From positions 434,001-498,000 of the forward strand of contig NC_026497.1 of assembly GCF_000328475.2 (NCBI RefSeq): a DNA stretch of 64,000 bases, written 5' to 3'. This stretch comes from Mycosarcoma maydis. Its lineage: Eukaryota; Basidiomycota; Ustilaginomycetes; Ustilaginales. Positions within the stretch are counted from its first letter, which is position 1, and each line of letters begins with the position of its first letter. The notes under the pieces are model-generated. The model worked only from the letters and a program-made list of their open reading frames with translations. It was not told the DNA's origin and searched no databases. This document shows, one piece after another, positions 40,040 to 49,036 of the stretch. The translations under genes and the position numbers were made by a program.

Positions 40040-41199
40040 ATGTCAACCTTTTTCGGTCTCAAAGCCAGACCTTATCCTTTGGATCCTTCTCTTCCCGGAT
40101 CCACTGCATGGGACACCTTGTCAGCGCCTTATCCTGCATATCCAAAGTTTCACACTCTCTTTGGAAAGGTCGTTTCTCCAGCCGTATTCGAAAAAAGCCT
40201 CAGTCCGTGGCTCCCGCTGGGGTTTTCACTCGTCTACTACATAGTCGCTCACGCCGCCAATGGCTTCGTCCAGAGGAATGGCAACAGAGACTTCACTAAA
40301 GGCTCCGGTCTTCTGCCAACGCTGCTCCGCTTCTTGATCCTTGTTCACAATGCCGCACTTGCTGTGTACAGCGGTTGGACGTGGGCAAGGATGTTTCCCC
40401 TTGTCGTTGATTTCTTTCTTCAAGGCTGGAGCGCCGCCGGTTTTCAGGGTGTCAAATTGGCGCTCTGCTCCATGCCCACCAACTTCCCCCAGCTCGGCGT
40501 TTACGCCTACATCTTCTACCTTAGCAAGTACTACGAAGTCGTTGACTCGGTCGTCCTGCTACTCAAAGGCAAACGAGTATCAAATCTGCAGTCCTATCAC
40601 CATGCTGGAGCCATCATCTGCATGTGGGTCGCCTACCGATACCAGAGTCAGCCTGTCTGGGTCTTTTGCGTTTTCAACAGCTTTGTTCATACCTGCATGT
40701 ACACATACTACTTCTGCGCTGCCATGCGATGGCCCTTTCCACGCGCCGTCAAACGAAACCTCACCACAATGCAGATCGCTCAGATCGCATCCGGCACCTT
40801 CCTCACCAACCTCTACCTGCTCATCTCGCTCAACCCTGCGGCGGTCGTCTCAGGGTGCAAGGCTAACCAGGTCTCATCCTGGTACAAGCCCTTGGCTGGT
40901 AGTGATCAGACTGTTCTAAGCCACGCCCTCGCTCGCACTGCTTCGTGCGACCCAACCACTTGCATGCAGACCACTGGCGCAGAAATCGCGCTCCATGTCA
41001 ACACCATGTACATGTTCGTAAGTATCTCGCCATATCCTCAGTCGAACCGTCCAAAGCTACATCTCTTGACCATGCGTTTGCCCTCCTTTCGTCTCTACAA
41101 CAGCCGCTTCTCGCCCTTTTCTTCAATTTCTTCGTGCGCTCCTACCTTCAAAAGACTCCTTCCACAAATAATGGAGGTGTCAAGAAGGTTGATTCGTGA
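40040..41199 (+). CDS. ELO-family very-long-chain fatty acid elongase
   Basis: The condensing enzyme of fatty-acid elongation in the ER. Exon 1 is 40040-41017 and exon 2 is 41104-41199, with a GTAAGT...CAACAG intron of 86 nt; total 357 residues. Multiple hydrophobic segments are present, with the characteristic FYLSKYYEVVDSVVLLLKGK block and the histidine-box region LQSYHHAGA. The usual first His of HxxHH is Gln here. MYTYYFCAAMRWPFPRAVKRNLTTMQIAQ follows as in the family. Splicing restores the expected end LALFFNFFVRSYLQKT and a Lys-rich tail that could be an ER signal (KKVDS). The intron-retained frame would end at 41212. The TGA stop lies inside a GATTCGTGATTCC copy of the dispersed motif. 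Confidence 0.88.
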
Positions 41200-42279
41200 T
41201 TCCACTAACTAGATCAGGTAACTTACACGTCGCTGCAGCTCGGAGTAATCGGTGTGAAACTCCGTTGTACACATATTCCTTCGTATGATGGCAGATTCAG
41301 CTGTAGCAACCATGAACCACGTCATCAAGGGAGAGGATACCAACCCTGAACCACCTTCAAATCCCCCACCGATGGCTTTGATCCAAATCCAGCTAAAAAG
41401 ACAGGATGATTAGCTGGGTTAGGGTCCGTAAGTCAGCTACGAAGGCGCTTGTTCTTTCGAACAATGTACCGTCAGCTGGCCTATCAGCAAATCACAAATC
41501 TCACACAATCATAGTCACGAGTCGTGAATCACGAATGCTATATCTCATCATGCAACGATAATCATGAATCGTGAAGATCAGCTTGAGGGGGAGGGGTGGG
41601 ATGTGATTCGTGATTATGTGATCGGCCTCTGCGCTGATCCATGCCCTGGGAGCCTCGCGAGCAAGATTGACAAAGAAGGAGGTGCAGGCGATCTTCTCGG
41701 ACCCCGCAGGAATTTCACCTATCAGCCTTGCCTGCTACTTCACGTGCTTGAGGTATGATTTCGTGCCTATGTGGCCGGCTCTGCTTCGTGCCGAAACGAA
41801 CACCTGGCCCAACGAGAAATCGTGAATGCTAGTAAGTTACAGCTCGAAAGTGTTTCCAACTTGCAGCTCATTTACAGCTCTGAGCTTGGGTCCCTTCATG
41901 ATTCACGATTTGCTGAAAGAGTTCCATGATTGATCCCATTTCTGCATTACCCTCCTGTGATTAACCAGCCGGACAACAGCTTCCTTGCGGTGGTCTGCTG
42001 CCACTCTGTTCGCGCCATCGGCAGCGTTTTGAGCCAGATACTTGGCTCAATCGTTGCTGAATGCCACGTTACCCAGGGATCCAGACCACCGTTACAAGCC
42101 GGACGACTGCTAATTGTAGGATGGCTCATATGTCTTGGTCATCGCTAGGCCGCTACCGATGCTGGAACAGCGGCTCGATTGTCACAGAAGCTCGTTGCAC
42201 CTTCGTTGGCGACACCGTGTTCAAGTGCTTTCTGGACTGCAAGCAATTTAGCGCGGTAGAATGTTACCTGTTGGGTCCC

Positions 42280-42310
42280 ATTCGTGATTCACGATTCACG
42301 ATTCACGATT
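42280..42310. repeat. ATTCACG tandem preceded by an inverted half-site
   Basis: ATTCGTG followed by three ATTCACG units and ATT, so one array contains both orientations of the half-site. Confidence 0.85.
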
Positions 42311-42545
42311 GTGTGAGTCGCAGAGTGTCGCTATGCCCGTCGGCGTCCACTGTGGCCCTCTTACTGGCCTTTATCGAGTGCATGACTAAGCTAGTTGTGC
42401 GCCACCAATGCAATGAAGATTGCTGACCTCGTCAACGGTTTCTAACGTATCTGGCGCCTTGCGTGAGATAACTAATGTTGAATCATGAATCACGAATACC
42501 CGCAGTGGCAAAGTCAACATGGTCAGGACTGTCTTTTTGACGGCC

Positions 42546-42562
42546 AATCACGAATCGTGAAT
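42546..42562. repeat. Near-perfect 17-bp palindrome AATCACGAATCGTGAAT
   Basis: Same sequence as the copies at 28242 and 62426, about 370 bp left of the inverted LTR. Confidence 0.85.
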
Positions 42563-42928
42563 GTTGAGAGCTGAACGACTTGCCTGCTCGGCGATACGCG
42601 CGTAACGCTACATCTAAGTTTTTTCAATTCACGATTTTCTGATTTGTGCTATTCACAATTGGCATCACCAGATACTGTATGACAAAACAAAATTTCCCGT
42701 ACAAGAAATTCGACATAAGCTAAATAAAGCTTGGACCATGGTGTGTTGTATAAAATCGTGAATACATGCATTCATTCGTGATTATTGTTTAGCTCCAATA
42801 CCAGGTCTTAAGTCTTGTGTATGATCTCCTATGCGACTGGCTGACGGAGAGGATGGTCGTCCTCAGAACCACCCTAGAAGCCACCTGCGATGGGTGGTTG
42901 CTGCGAGAAGCCATCTAGGAGCTGCCTA

Positions 42929-43253
42929 TGTTCAATATTCGCGGTGAATCCTTAGCGGGCGCTGGATGATCGAAGTCTCCCTTTCCTTAGAGAGGCGAGT
43001 TGGGACTGAGTAGGGTCGAGAATGGTTTGGGATGTATTTGGATAGTGTGAATTGGACGAGGGACTAACTACAAAGTGTGAGCGTTCCCTCTGTATTTATG
43101 TACATGAGTCGACTGGAGTATCCTACATGAGCTTCTCCCTATACGTCAGCTCCTCATACAACTGACTAGCTGTGGCCACAACTGGCCAGATGCATGAGTC
43201 TGTTCTACCTCAGGTTCTTCCACTTGGTACGAGTCTGTAGCCAACGGCGTGTT
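42929..43253 (-). repeat. LTR of a Ty1/copia element, inverted copy, cut by the assembly gap
   Basis: This block is the reverse complement of the LTR at 44837-45167 with a few mismatches. It starts TGTTCAATATTCGCGG (reverse complement of the LTR 3' end ...TTGAACA) and ends at the gap, about 5 bp short of the LTR start. As a 3' LTR of a minus-strand element its internal part would lie in the gap. Confidence 0.85.
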
Positions 43254-43353
43254 NNNNNNNNNNNNNNNNNNNNNNNNNNNNNNNNNNNNNNNNNNNNNNN
43301 NNNNNNNNNNNNNNNNNNNNNNNNNNNNNNNNNNNNNNNNNNNNNNNNNNNNN
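43254..43353. other. Assembly gap of 100 N
   Basis: Exactly 100 N, the usual placeholder for unknown length. It sits between inverted LTR-related sequence and the copia RNase H fragment, so the missing DNA is probably retrotransposon. Confidence 0.95.
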
Positions 43354-43622
43354 GAAAAGAAGCAATACCTCACTACATGACATGCCAGGCAGCGATCCAG
43401 CTATGCAAGAACCCGGTACTTCACAAGGCTACAAAGCACATCGACATCATCTACCACAAGATACGCGAATTGGCCGCCGTCGGTGTTATCAACATCGAAT
43501 ATACCGAGTCAGGGGAGCAACGAGCGGATGCGCTCACAAAGACGCTCAACCGTCAGCAGATCGAAAAGTTCTGCAAGGAGATTGGCCTGAAAGACAGGTC
43601 CAACGAGAAATCCTCTCAATAA
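43354..43622 (+). pseudogene. 3' end of Ty1/copia pol (RNase H region), 5' side lost in the gap
   Basis: The frame downstream of the gap reads CQAAIQLCKNPVLHKATKHIDIIYHKIREL, then ADALTKTLNRQQIEKFCKEIGL, the classic C-terminal RNase H end of copia polyproteins (the HK-TKHIDIxYHxIRE and ADxLTKxL motifs). It stops at TAA 43620-43622. The rest of gag-pol is missing from the window, so activity cannot be judged. Confidence 0.88.
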
Positions 43623-44836
43623 ACTCCATGACGGAAACATCTGCCTTTCACAACCTTCAATTCGCCCTCGCTGAACGCGTGCGAAAACTAGGCAGATCGA
43701 TACAACAGAAAGCCTGTTGGCCGCAGCTTTCGACCTGATGGGTTTGGATCATCCAAAGAAGGTCCCATCAAGGTTCAAGGACTTGCAAAAGGACTGGAAA
43801 CCCAACTGACACAGTGGTATCCACAAAAGTCACCATGCACACTTCCTGATTCTCCCTCCACTGGAGGATAACGAGAACGAATACATGATGTATTCAGGGA
43901 ACAAAACCTCACGCGTCGCTAAAAACGAGCTGTGAGAGTTCCCAAACCACGAGCATCATGTAGGTTTCGCAGGACCACGGAGCAGTCAAGTAGTCAACGA
44001 AAGCTCACCGAACGAAGCTTCAACGAGGGCCCACCTAGAGGAAAGATTCGCTGGAAAGAGCCGCAGCGCACCTCAAATGCCCCAGACACTTACACTTCGA
44101 TCCGTAAGAGGACACGGCGCACACACCTTCCAAACTTGGACGGAAAGTTTTACGCCGCACACATCAAGACAGAGAGCAACATGGCGCGATCCCCACCGAG
44201 TGGGAGCGTCAGTGTCTCTGCGATTCATGATTTGGGCACTCAAACACCATTCGAGTGGGAGTGTTAGAATATCTACGATTGGCGTTTAGTCTGATCGCCC
44301 ACAATCATGCAACCCTTGCAGTAACCTAACCGGTATACACGAGTGACCGGACGGGAACGAGTAGGTGTCTCAGTACGCGCGCTATACGCGCGCGACACGC
44401 ACTCAATACACCAGCGGTACGTCCGCGGTACGCGTGCGATACACTCTCAGTACGCGCGCTATACGCGCGCGACACGCACTCAGTACACCAGCGGTACGTC
44501 CGCGGTACGCGTGCGATACACTCGCAGTACGCGCGCCATACGCGCGCGACACGCACTCAGTACACCAGCGGTACGTCCGCGGTACGCGTGCGATACACTC
44601 GCAGTACGCGCGCCATACGCGCGCGACACGCACTCAGTACACCAGCGGTACGTCCGCGGTACGCGTGCGATACACTCGCAGTACGCGCGCCATACGCGCG
44701 CGACACGCGCTCAATGCACCCGCAGTACGACCGCGGTACGCGCGCAAGTATAGTAACTCGCCAGAGTTCTCCCACTTCACAACATAGCGCCGGTAGCAAG
44801 AAGCCCAGAGTAGATTCACACAAGTCGCTGGACGAC
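43623..44836 (+). mobile_element. 3' untranslated internal region of the copia element
   Basis: This lies between the end of pol and the 3' LTR. It contains only short frames of no recognised family and, at 44371-44749, a 77-bp minisatellite. A region of about 1.2 kb between pol and the 3' LTR is long for a copia element. Confidence 0.6.
44371..44749 (+). repeat. 77-bp minisatellite, about 4.9 copies, alternating-CG rich
   Basis: Units start at 44371, 44448, 44525, 44602 and 44679, each 77 bp apart. They are almost identical; the last is more diverged. Each unit contains CAGTACGCGCG, then ATACGCGCGCGAC and GGTACGTCCGCGGTACGCGTG, that is, long alternating purine-pyrimidine runs. The period is not a multiple of three, yet several frames stay open through it because stops are absent. 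Confidence 0.95.
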
Positions 44837-45167
44837 TGTGGGAACACGCCGTTGGCTACAGACTCGTACCAAGTGGAAGAACCTGAGGGAGAACAGACTC
44901 ATGCATCTGGCCAGTTGTGGCCACAGCTAGTCAGTTGTATGAGGAGCTGACGTATAGGGAGAAGCTCATGTAGGATACTCCAGTCGACCCATGTACATAA
45001 ATACAGAGGGAACGCTCACACTTTGTAGTTAGTCCCTTGTCCAATTCACACTATCCAAATACATCCCAAACCATTCTCGACCCTACTCAGTCCCAACTCG
45101 CCTCTCTAAGGAAAGGGAGACTTCGATCATCCAGCGCCCGCTAAGGATTCACCGAGAATATTGAATA
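44837..45167 (+). repeat. 3' LTR of the Ty1/copia element
   Basis: 331 bp beginning TGTGGGAACACGCC and ending ATTGAATA; the inverted copy ends ATTGAACA, giving TG...CA ends. It lies directly downstream of the copia internal region and contains a TACATAAATACA promoter-like segment near 44993. No clear 5-bp target duplication was found at the outer ends of the inverted pair. Confidence 0.82.
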
Positions 45168-45322
45168 TTGGGGTGGCTCCGAGGTTGAGACTTTCTTTTT
45201 TCAGGATATAGAAGATTGTGAATGTATTCATGATTTACGCCGCACAAATTACAAATTGCAGTCGTGAGTTGGCCATGCACAGCTCTTACAATCATGACCC
45301 ATGACTTATAAGTGTTTGCTGG

Positions 45323-47354
45323 TCAAGATGGCAAGATGTCGGCGATGGATCTCCAAAAGTCGCACCTTGTGCCTCGTCCGCCTTCCCAAGTGTAGGCGTT
45401 GACCTTGGAAAAATCATTGCGCAGGCTGGGTCCGGTCAAGATGGAGACGTCAACACCGAGGCCAGGTACAGTGCTGGGTGTGCCACCGGTCTGGTTGAGG
45501 TTGATCTGATACGGATTTTCCGCCGAGTACACGGGCCAGTTCTCAGCGGCGTTGGGTGGGGACTTGTCGCTATCGATGTTGGTACCGTAGACGAAGCTAG
45601 AGGAAATGGAAGGATTGCCCTTGGTTACAAAGTTGCCAACCATTTTCATGAATGCCTTGACAAAGTCCGGTGAGGTGAGGTTGGTACCGGGTCCGAAGTA
45701 CTGGACGACATCGTTGCCGTGGAGTGCGGGTGGCACGCTGTACTGGTAGCGGAACGATAGACGGCCGGATCCAGAGTATGCTTGCGAAAACCAGTAGCTT
45801 GGACAGACGAAGGTAAGTTCTCCATAGATGTTCTTTCAGGATGGCAGAGGCGAAAAGAGGAGCCAGAAGAAAAGCAAGAAGAGTGAGCTATCCAAAGATC
45901 AATGATATGCTGAAAGGGGCTTTATGACTCACATCTGCTCGTGCCTGCTGACCATGTGCCACAGACGAAATGCTGTTGGCATCGGGCATCCCGACGCCAT
46001 TGGTAGCATAGCTGCCGGTGACGTTGAGATTGACAGGATAGTGTAACAAGACTTTGTCGATGTCCTCCCCAGTCAAGAGCGGGAGCAAAGTGCTGAGCCA
46101 ACCTCTAAGCTTTACCTCTGTGTCCATGCTTCGTTGAACAAAGAGTGCACCTTCCGCTCCGTTGTTGCCAACGAAGAGGCGCATCCCATTGACCTTTCTC
46201 TGGGCGAGTTGCCGCGAGGGCACGTCGAGGATGTAGGCGCCATCGGTGACAGGAAGGAATGGCCAGGTACCATACAAGCTGCTTGCGGCGGTCTTGACGT
46301 TGGCCTGCTGGAGCGTCTTAGCATCCTTGTGGACCAGACACTGGATGATGCTTTGGCTCGTGTGGCCGTACGCAACGGCATCGAAGCAACCAGCTGCGGC
46401 GGAAAAGGCATAGTAGGACTGGGAAGGCTCAAAGTCTTTATAACCATACTGAAAAGGTAGGTAGGGGCTAGCAGCGATGACGTTCTTGAAGAGAGAGGTG
46501 CCGAGCGAGCCGCCCTGAGCAAGGGAGTGAATCATGACAGATCCGCCTCCAGCGGATTCACCGGCAATGGTAACGTTGCGCGGATCACCACCAAACTGGC
46601 TAATGTAGGCTTGTACCCACTGCATGGCAAAGTGCTGGTCACGAATACCAGCATTGACCACACCGTGACGGCTGAGCTCATCGGAAGCAAGGAAGCCAAA
46701 GGCGCCCAGACGGTACTGAATGGCAACACCAACAAAGTTATTGCCGTTAGCGTTGATGAGCTGGGTGAAGTCGTATTGTCCGTTACCTGAACCATATCCA
46801 CCACTACATCATCGAGAACATTGGCGAGGTGAGTAAGTATCAATGGGTACGGAGGAAGGTGATCAGGGAAACGTAGGCTGAAGTACTAACCCATGGATCC
46901 AGAACATGACGGGCAAGTTGGAAGCATTCTGGGGTGCGAAGACGTTGAGAAATAGGCAGTCCTCATCGTCGCTTTGATACTGGACGCTGGTGACGAAGTT
47001 GGGATTGCCAAAGGGGATCTGGGGGCATTGTGAGCCGTACTGGACAGCGTCAACGACGGTCGTGCGGTTGAGCGTCGGAGGCTGAGGAGCTTGCCATCGA
47101 AGTTTACCGGTGGGAGGAGCGGCGAAGCGAATGCCTTTCCACGATCTGATGTGGGTGGTCTGGTTGAAGGTCCCCATGTACTTGGAGTAGCCGAGGTCGA
47201 CAATGAGGTCGTCATTGCTGCCACTGCCCTGTTCACGTTTGGTGGCGAGGTCGGCAAAGGGTTGAGAAGCAATGGGAGAAGCCCAAACGTAAGAGATCGT
47301 GGCGAGCATCAAAAGAATGCTGCACTGAAGCAGCGAGAGTCTCTGGGTCATCAT
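45323..47354 (-). CDS. Secreted type-B carboxylesterase/lipase
   Basis: Three exons: 47354-46891, 46803-45933 and 45832-45323 (introns of 87 and 100 nt, GTTAGT...TAG and GTGAGT...AAG), total 614 residues. An N-terminal signal peptide (SLLQCSILLMLATISYVWA) is followed by a KR site near residue 38. The alpha/beta-hydrolase features are complete: DEDCLFLNVF, the oxyanion HGGGYG across the first splice junction, the nucleophile Ser238 in AGESAGGGS, and the catalytic His483 in ALHGNDVVQYFG. Several NxT/S sites suit a secreted glycoprotein. The start could be the next Met codon (47351). Substrates of this fungal family include lipids, feruloyl and other esters. Confidence 0.9.
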
Positions 47355-48364
47355 CAAAGTGGTAGGAAAGTCATAAGTGGTGGATGGAAGTGTAGAACAC
47401 ACAGCTCGAGGCTGGACGACATGAAGCATTATATAGGAGACATCTTTGACCACGGTCAAAGTCACAGCGAAAGAACGACTGGCACTCGGCGCTTGCTCAG
47501 GCTTCACAGACAACCACGAACGGGAGGTCGGCTGACGGACAATCATGAATGGGCGAATGATGTTTAAAAAGTGCCGACTCGGGGCGGTTGCCGAGGACTA
47601 GGTGCGGATTCCAGGTACGGGGGAGGCCGTTAACTCACTGCGAAATGAGGCAAAGACAGGGAGATGAAATGACCGGCCTTGTTGCTGAGGTGATCAAGGG
47701 TCGAAACTTTGTGGAAAGTTGTGCGGGGCTCACTCGTGTTGCCGAAAGTAAGATCACACCCTCAAAAGTGGGCGCTCCACAAGAGATTCATGATTAGGCT
47801 TCGAACAAACATTCATGATTTTGCAAGTGACCGGCGACCCGTGCAGGAAAGAAGTAGAGACCAGGGATTAGCCGATACATGTCACGAGGGTGAAGGGGTT
47901 CGATGGACTAAGCACAGTATTAGCCGAGCTTTTGGAGACGGCGATCTTTGGAAACCAAGTCCACGGTGCCAGTCACGAGTCGTATGTTGATGTTGACGCG
48001 GCAATCTAGGCGGAAGCGGCGGACGAGTGAAGAGCAATCAAGAATCGATCAGCGGCTTGAGAGCTGTCCAGTTGGGCAACGTCGGCGCAAGTCGGACCTT
48101 GTCGTGCCTGCTCCGGCAAGCAGCAAAGAAGAATCCCGTGGACAGCAGCGTCGCTTGCTTGTGCTTGCTTGTGCAACATCCATGATTTCTAGACTGGATT
48201 CAGATGCGGAAGTTCGGCAGGATACGCTTCTACGCTATTAATCATGAACGCACAAGCGCTCGGGCCACACACTACGCTGCGGGCCAACATGCGTGTCACC
48301 CCACCCCTCAACCACCATCACCGTCTTGGAACATCACACCTCTCCCTTGACACAGACACACAGG
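47355..48364. other. Divergent promoter region, no gene recognised
   Basis: This lies between the carboxylesterase (minus) and the EthD gene (plus). Weak ATTCATGATT copies lie near 47790-47820; no perfect palindrome was seen. It may be a shared control region. Confidence 0.5.
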
Positions 48365-48907
48365 ATGTCAACGGCCACTTCTTCCGCAGCCAGCTTGCAT
48401 GGAAGATGGGAAAAACTTTTTAAAGTGTCTATCTATCTCAAGAAGAAGGATGATATTTCGGATCAAAAGTTTTCAGACTACTACGCGCAAACGCACGCTG
48501 CTCTCGCTGGGCCCGTTCTGCTCAGACACAACTGCGTTTCGTATACCCAGGTGCGTGGCCACCTTGTACAGGCTCGTTTGTGCGCTACTTGGATCGCTCG
48601 CTGACCATCAATTTGTTCACCTCGGCAACAGTTCCACTGCATGAGCGAAAAGGCGAAACAGCCGCTCACATCCATGTTTGGCCCAGATGTACTGAGCCCT
48701 CAGAACCCAATGCAGCTCATGCCATACGATGGCTGTTCCACTTTCGTCTTTGCCAAGCTGGAGGATGCGCAGGCTTTCTTCCTCGACCCGGAGACGACTA
48801 CTGTCTTGGGGCCTGATTCCGTCAACTTCACCAACACCGCTACGCTGCAGATCGCTATTGGCGAAGAGTTCGTTGCTATCCAGCAAGGACAGGCGCAGCA
48901 CGAATGA
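48365..48907 (+). CDS. EthD-domain protein
   Basis: Two exons, 48365-48550 and 48632-48907, with an 81-nt GTGCGT...CAACAG intron; 153 residues. The N-terminal part (FKVSIYLKKKDDISDQKFSDYYAQTHAALAGP) matches the start of the EthD dimeric alpha-beta-barrel fold, where fungi carry homologues used in polyketide or aromatic metabolism and bacteria in ether degradation. No catalytic residue can be assigned. The position between a secreted esterase and a Zn2Cys6 regulator, with a flavin monooxygenase nearby, fits a catabolic role by context only. Confidence 0.75.
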
Positions 48908-49036
48908 ACACCGTAATCAGCATAGTATTACATTAACGTTATTTGCACCTTGGATTATTACATGTAGGAGGAATACAGATATTGCTGGATTTGCTTACTT
49001 TATACCCCGAGACTGGTTGCATGCATCAAGCCCATA

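Larger units (their letters stand above)
41200..42928. other. Gene-poor region with many dispersed-motif copies
   Basis: Motif copies lie near 41513-41537, 42280-42310 (ATTCACG tandem), 42483-42500 and 42546-42562 (palindrome AATCACGAATCGTGAAT). Short open frames have no family resemblance. An AACCACCC/GGGTGGTT hairpin (42867-42899) lies just outside the inverted LTR. Confidence 0.6.

Noticed and set aside
42867..42899. 8-bp AACCACCC/GGGTGGTT hairpin as a terminator or RNA gene
   Set aside because: A single short stem with a 17-base loop next to an LTR is likely by chance, with no supporting signal.
43146..43373. Open frames running through the N gap
   Set aside because: They span undetermined bases and are not real evidence of coding.
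44343..44787. Overlapping open frames on both strands in the 77-bp repeat
   Set aside because: The unit simply lacks stop codons in several frames; the product would be a tandem of Arg/Thr/Ala-rich sequence with no known relative.
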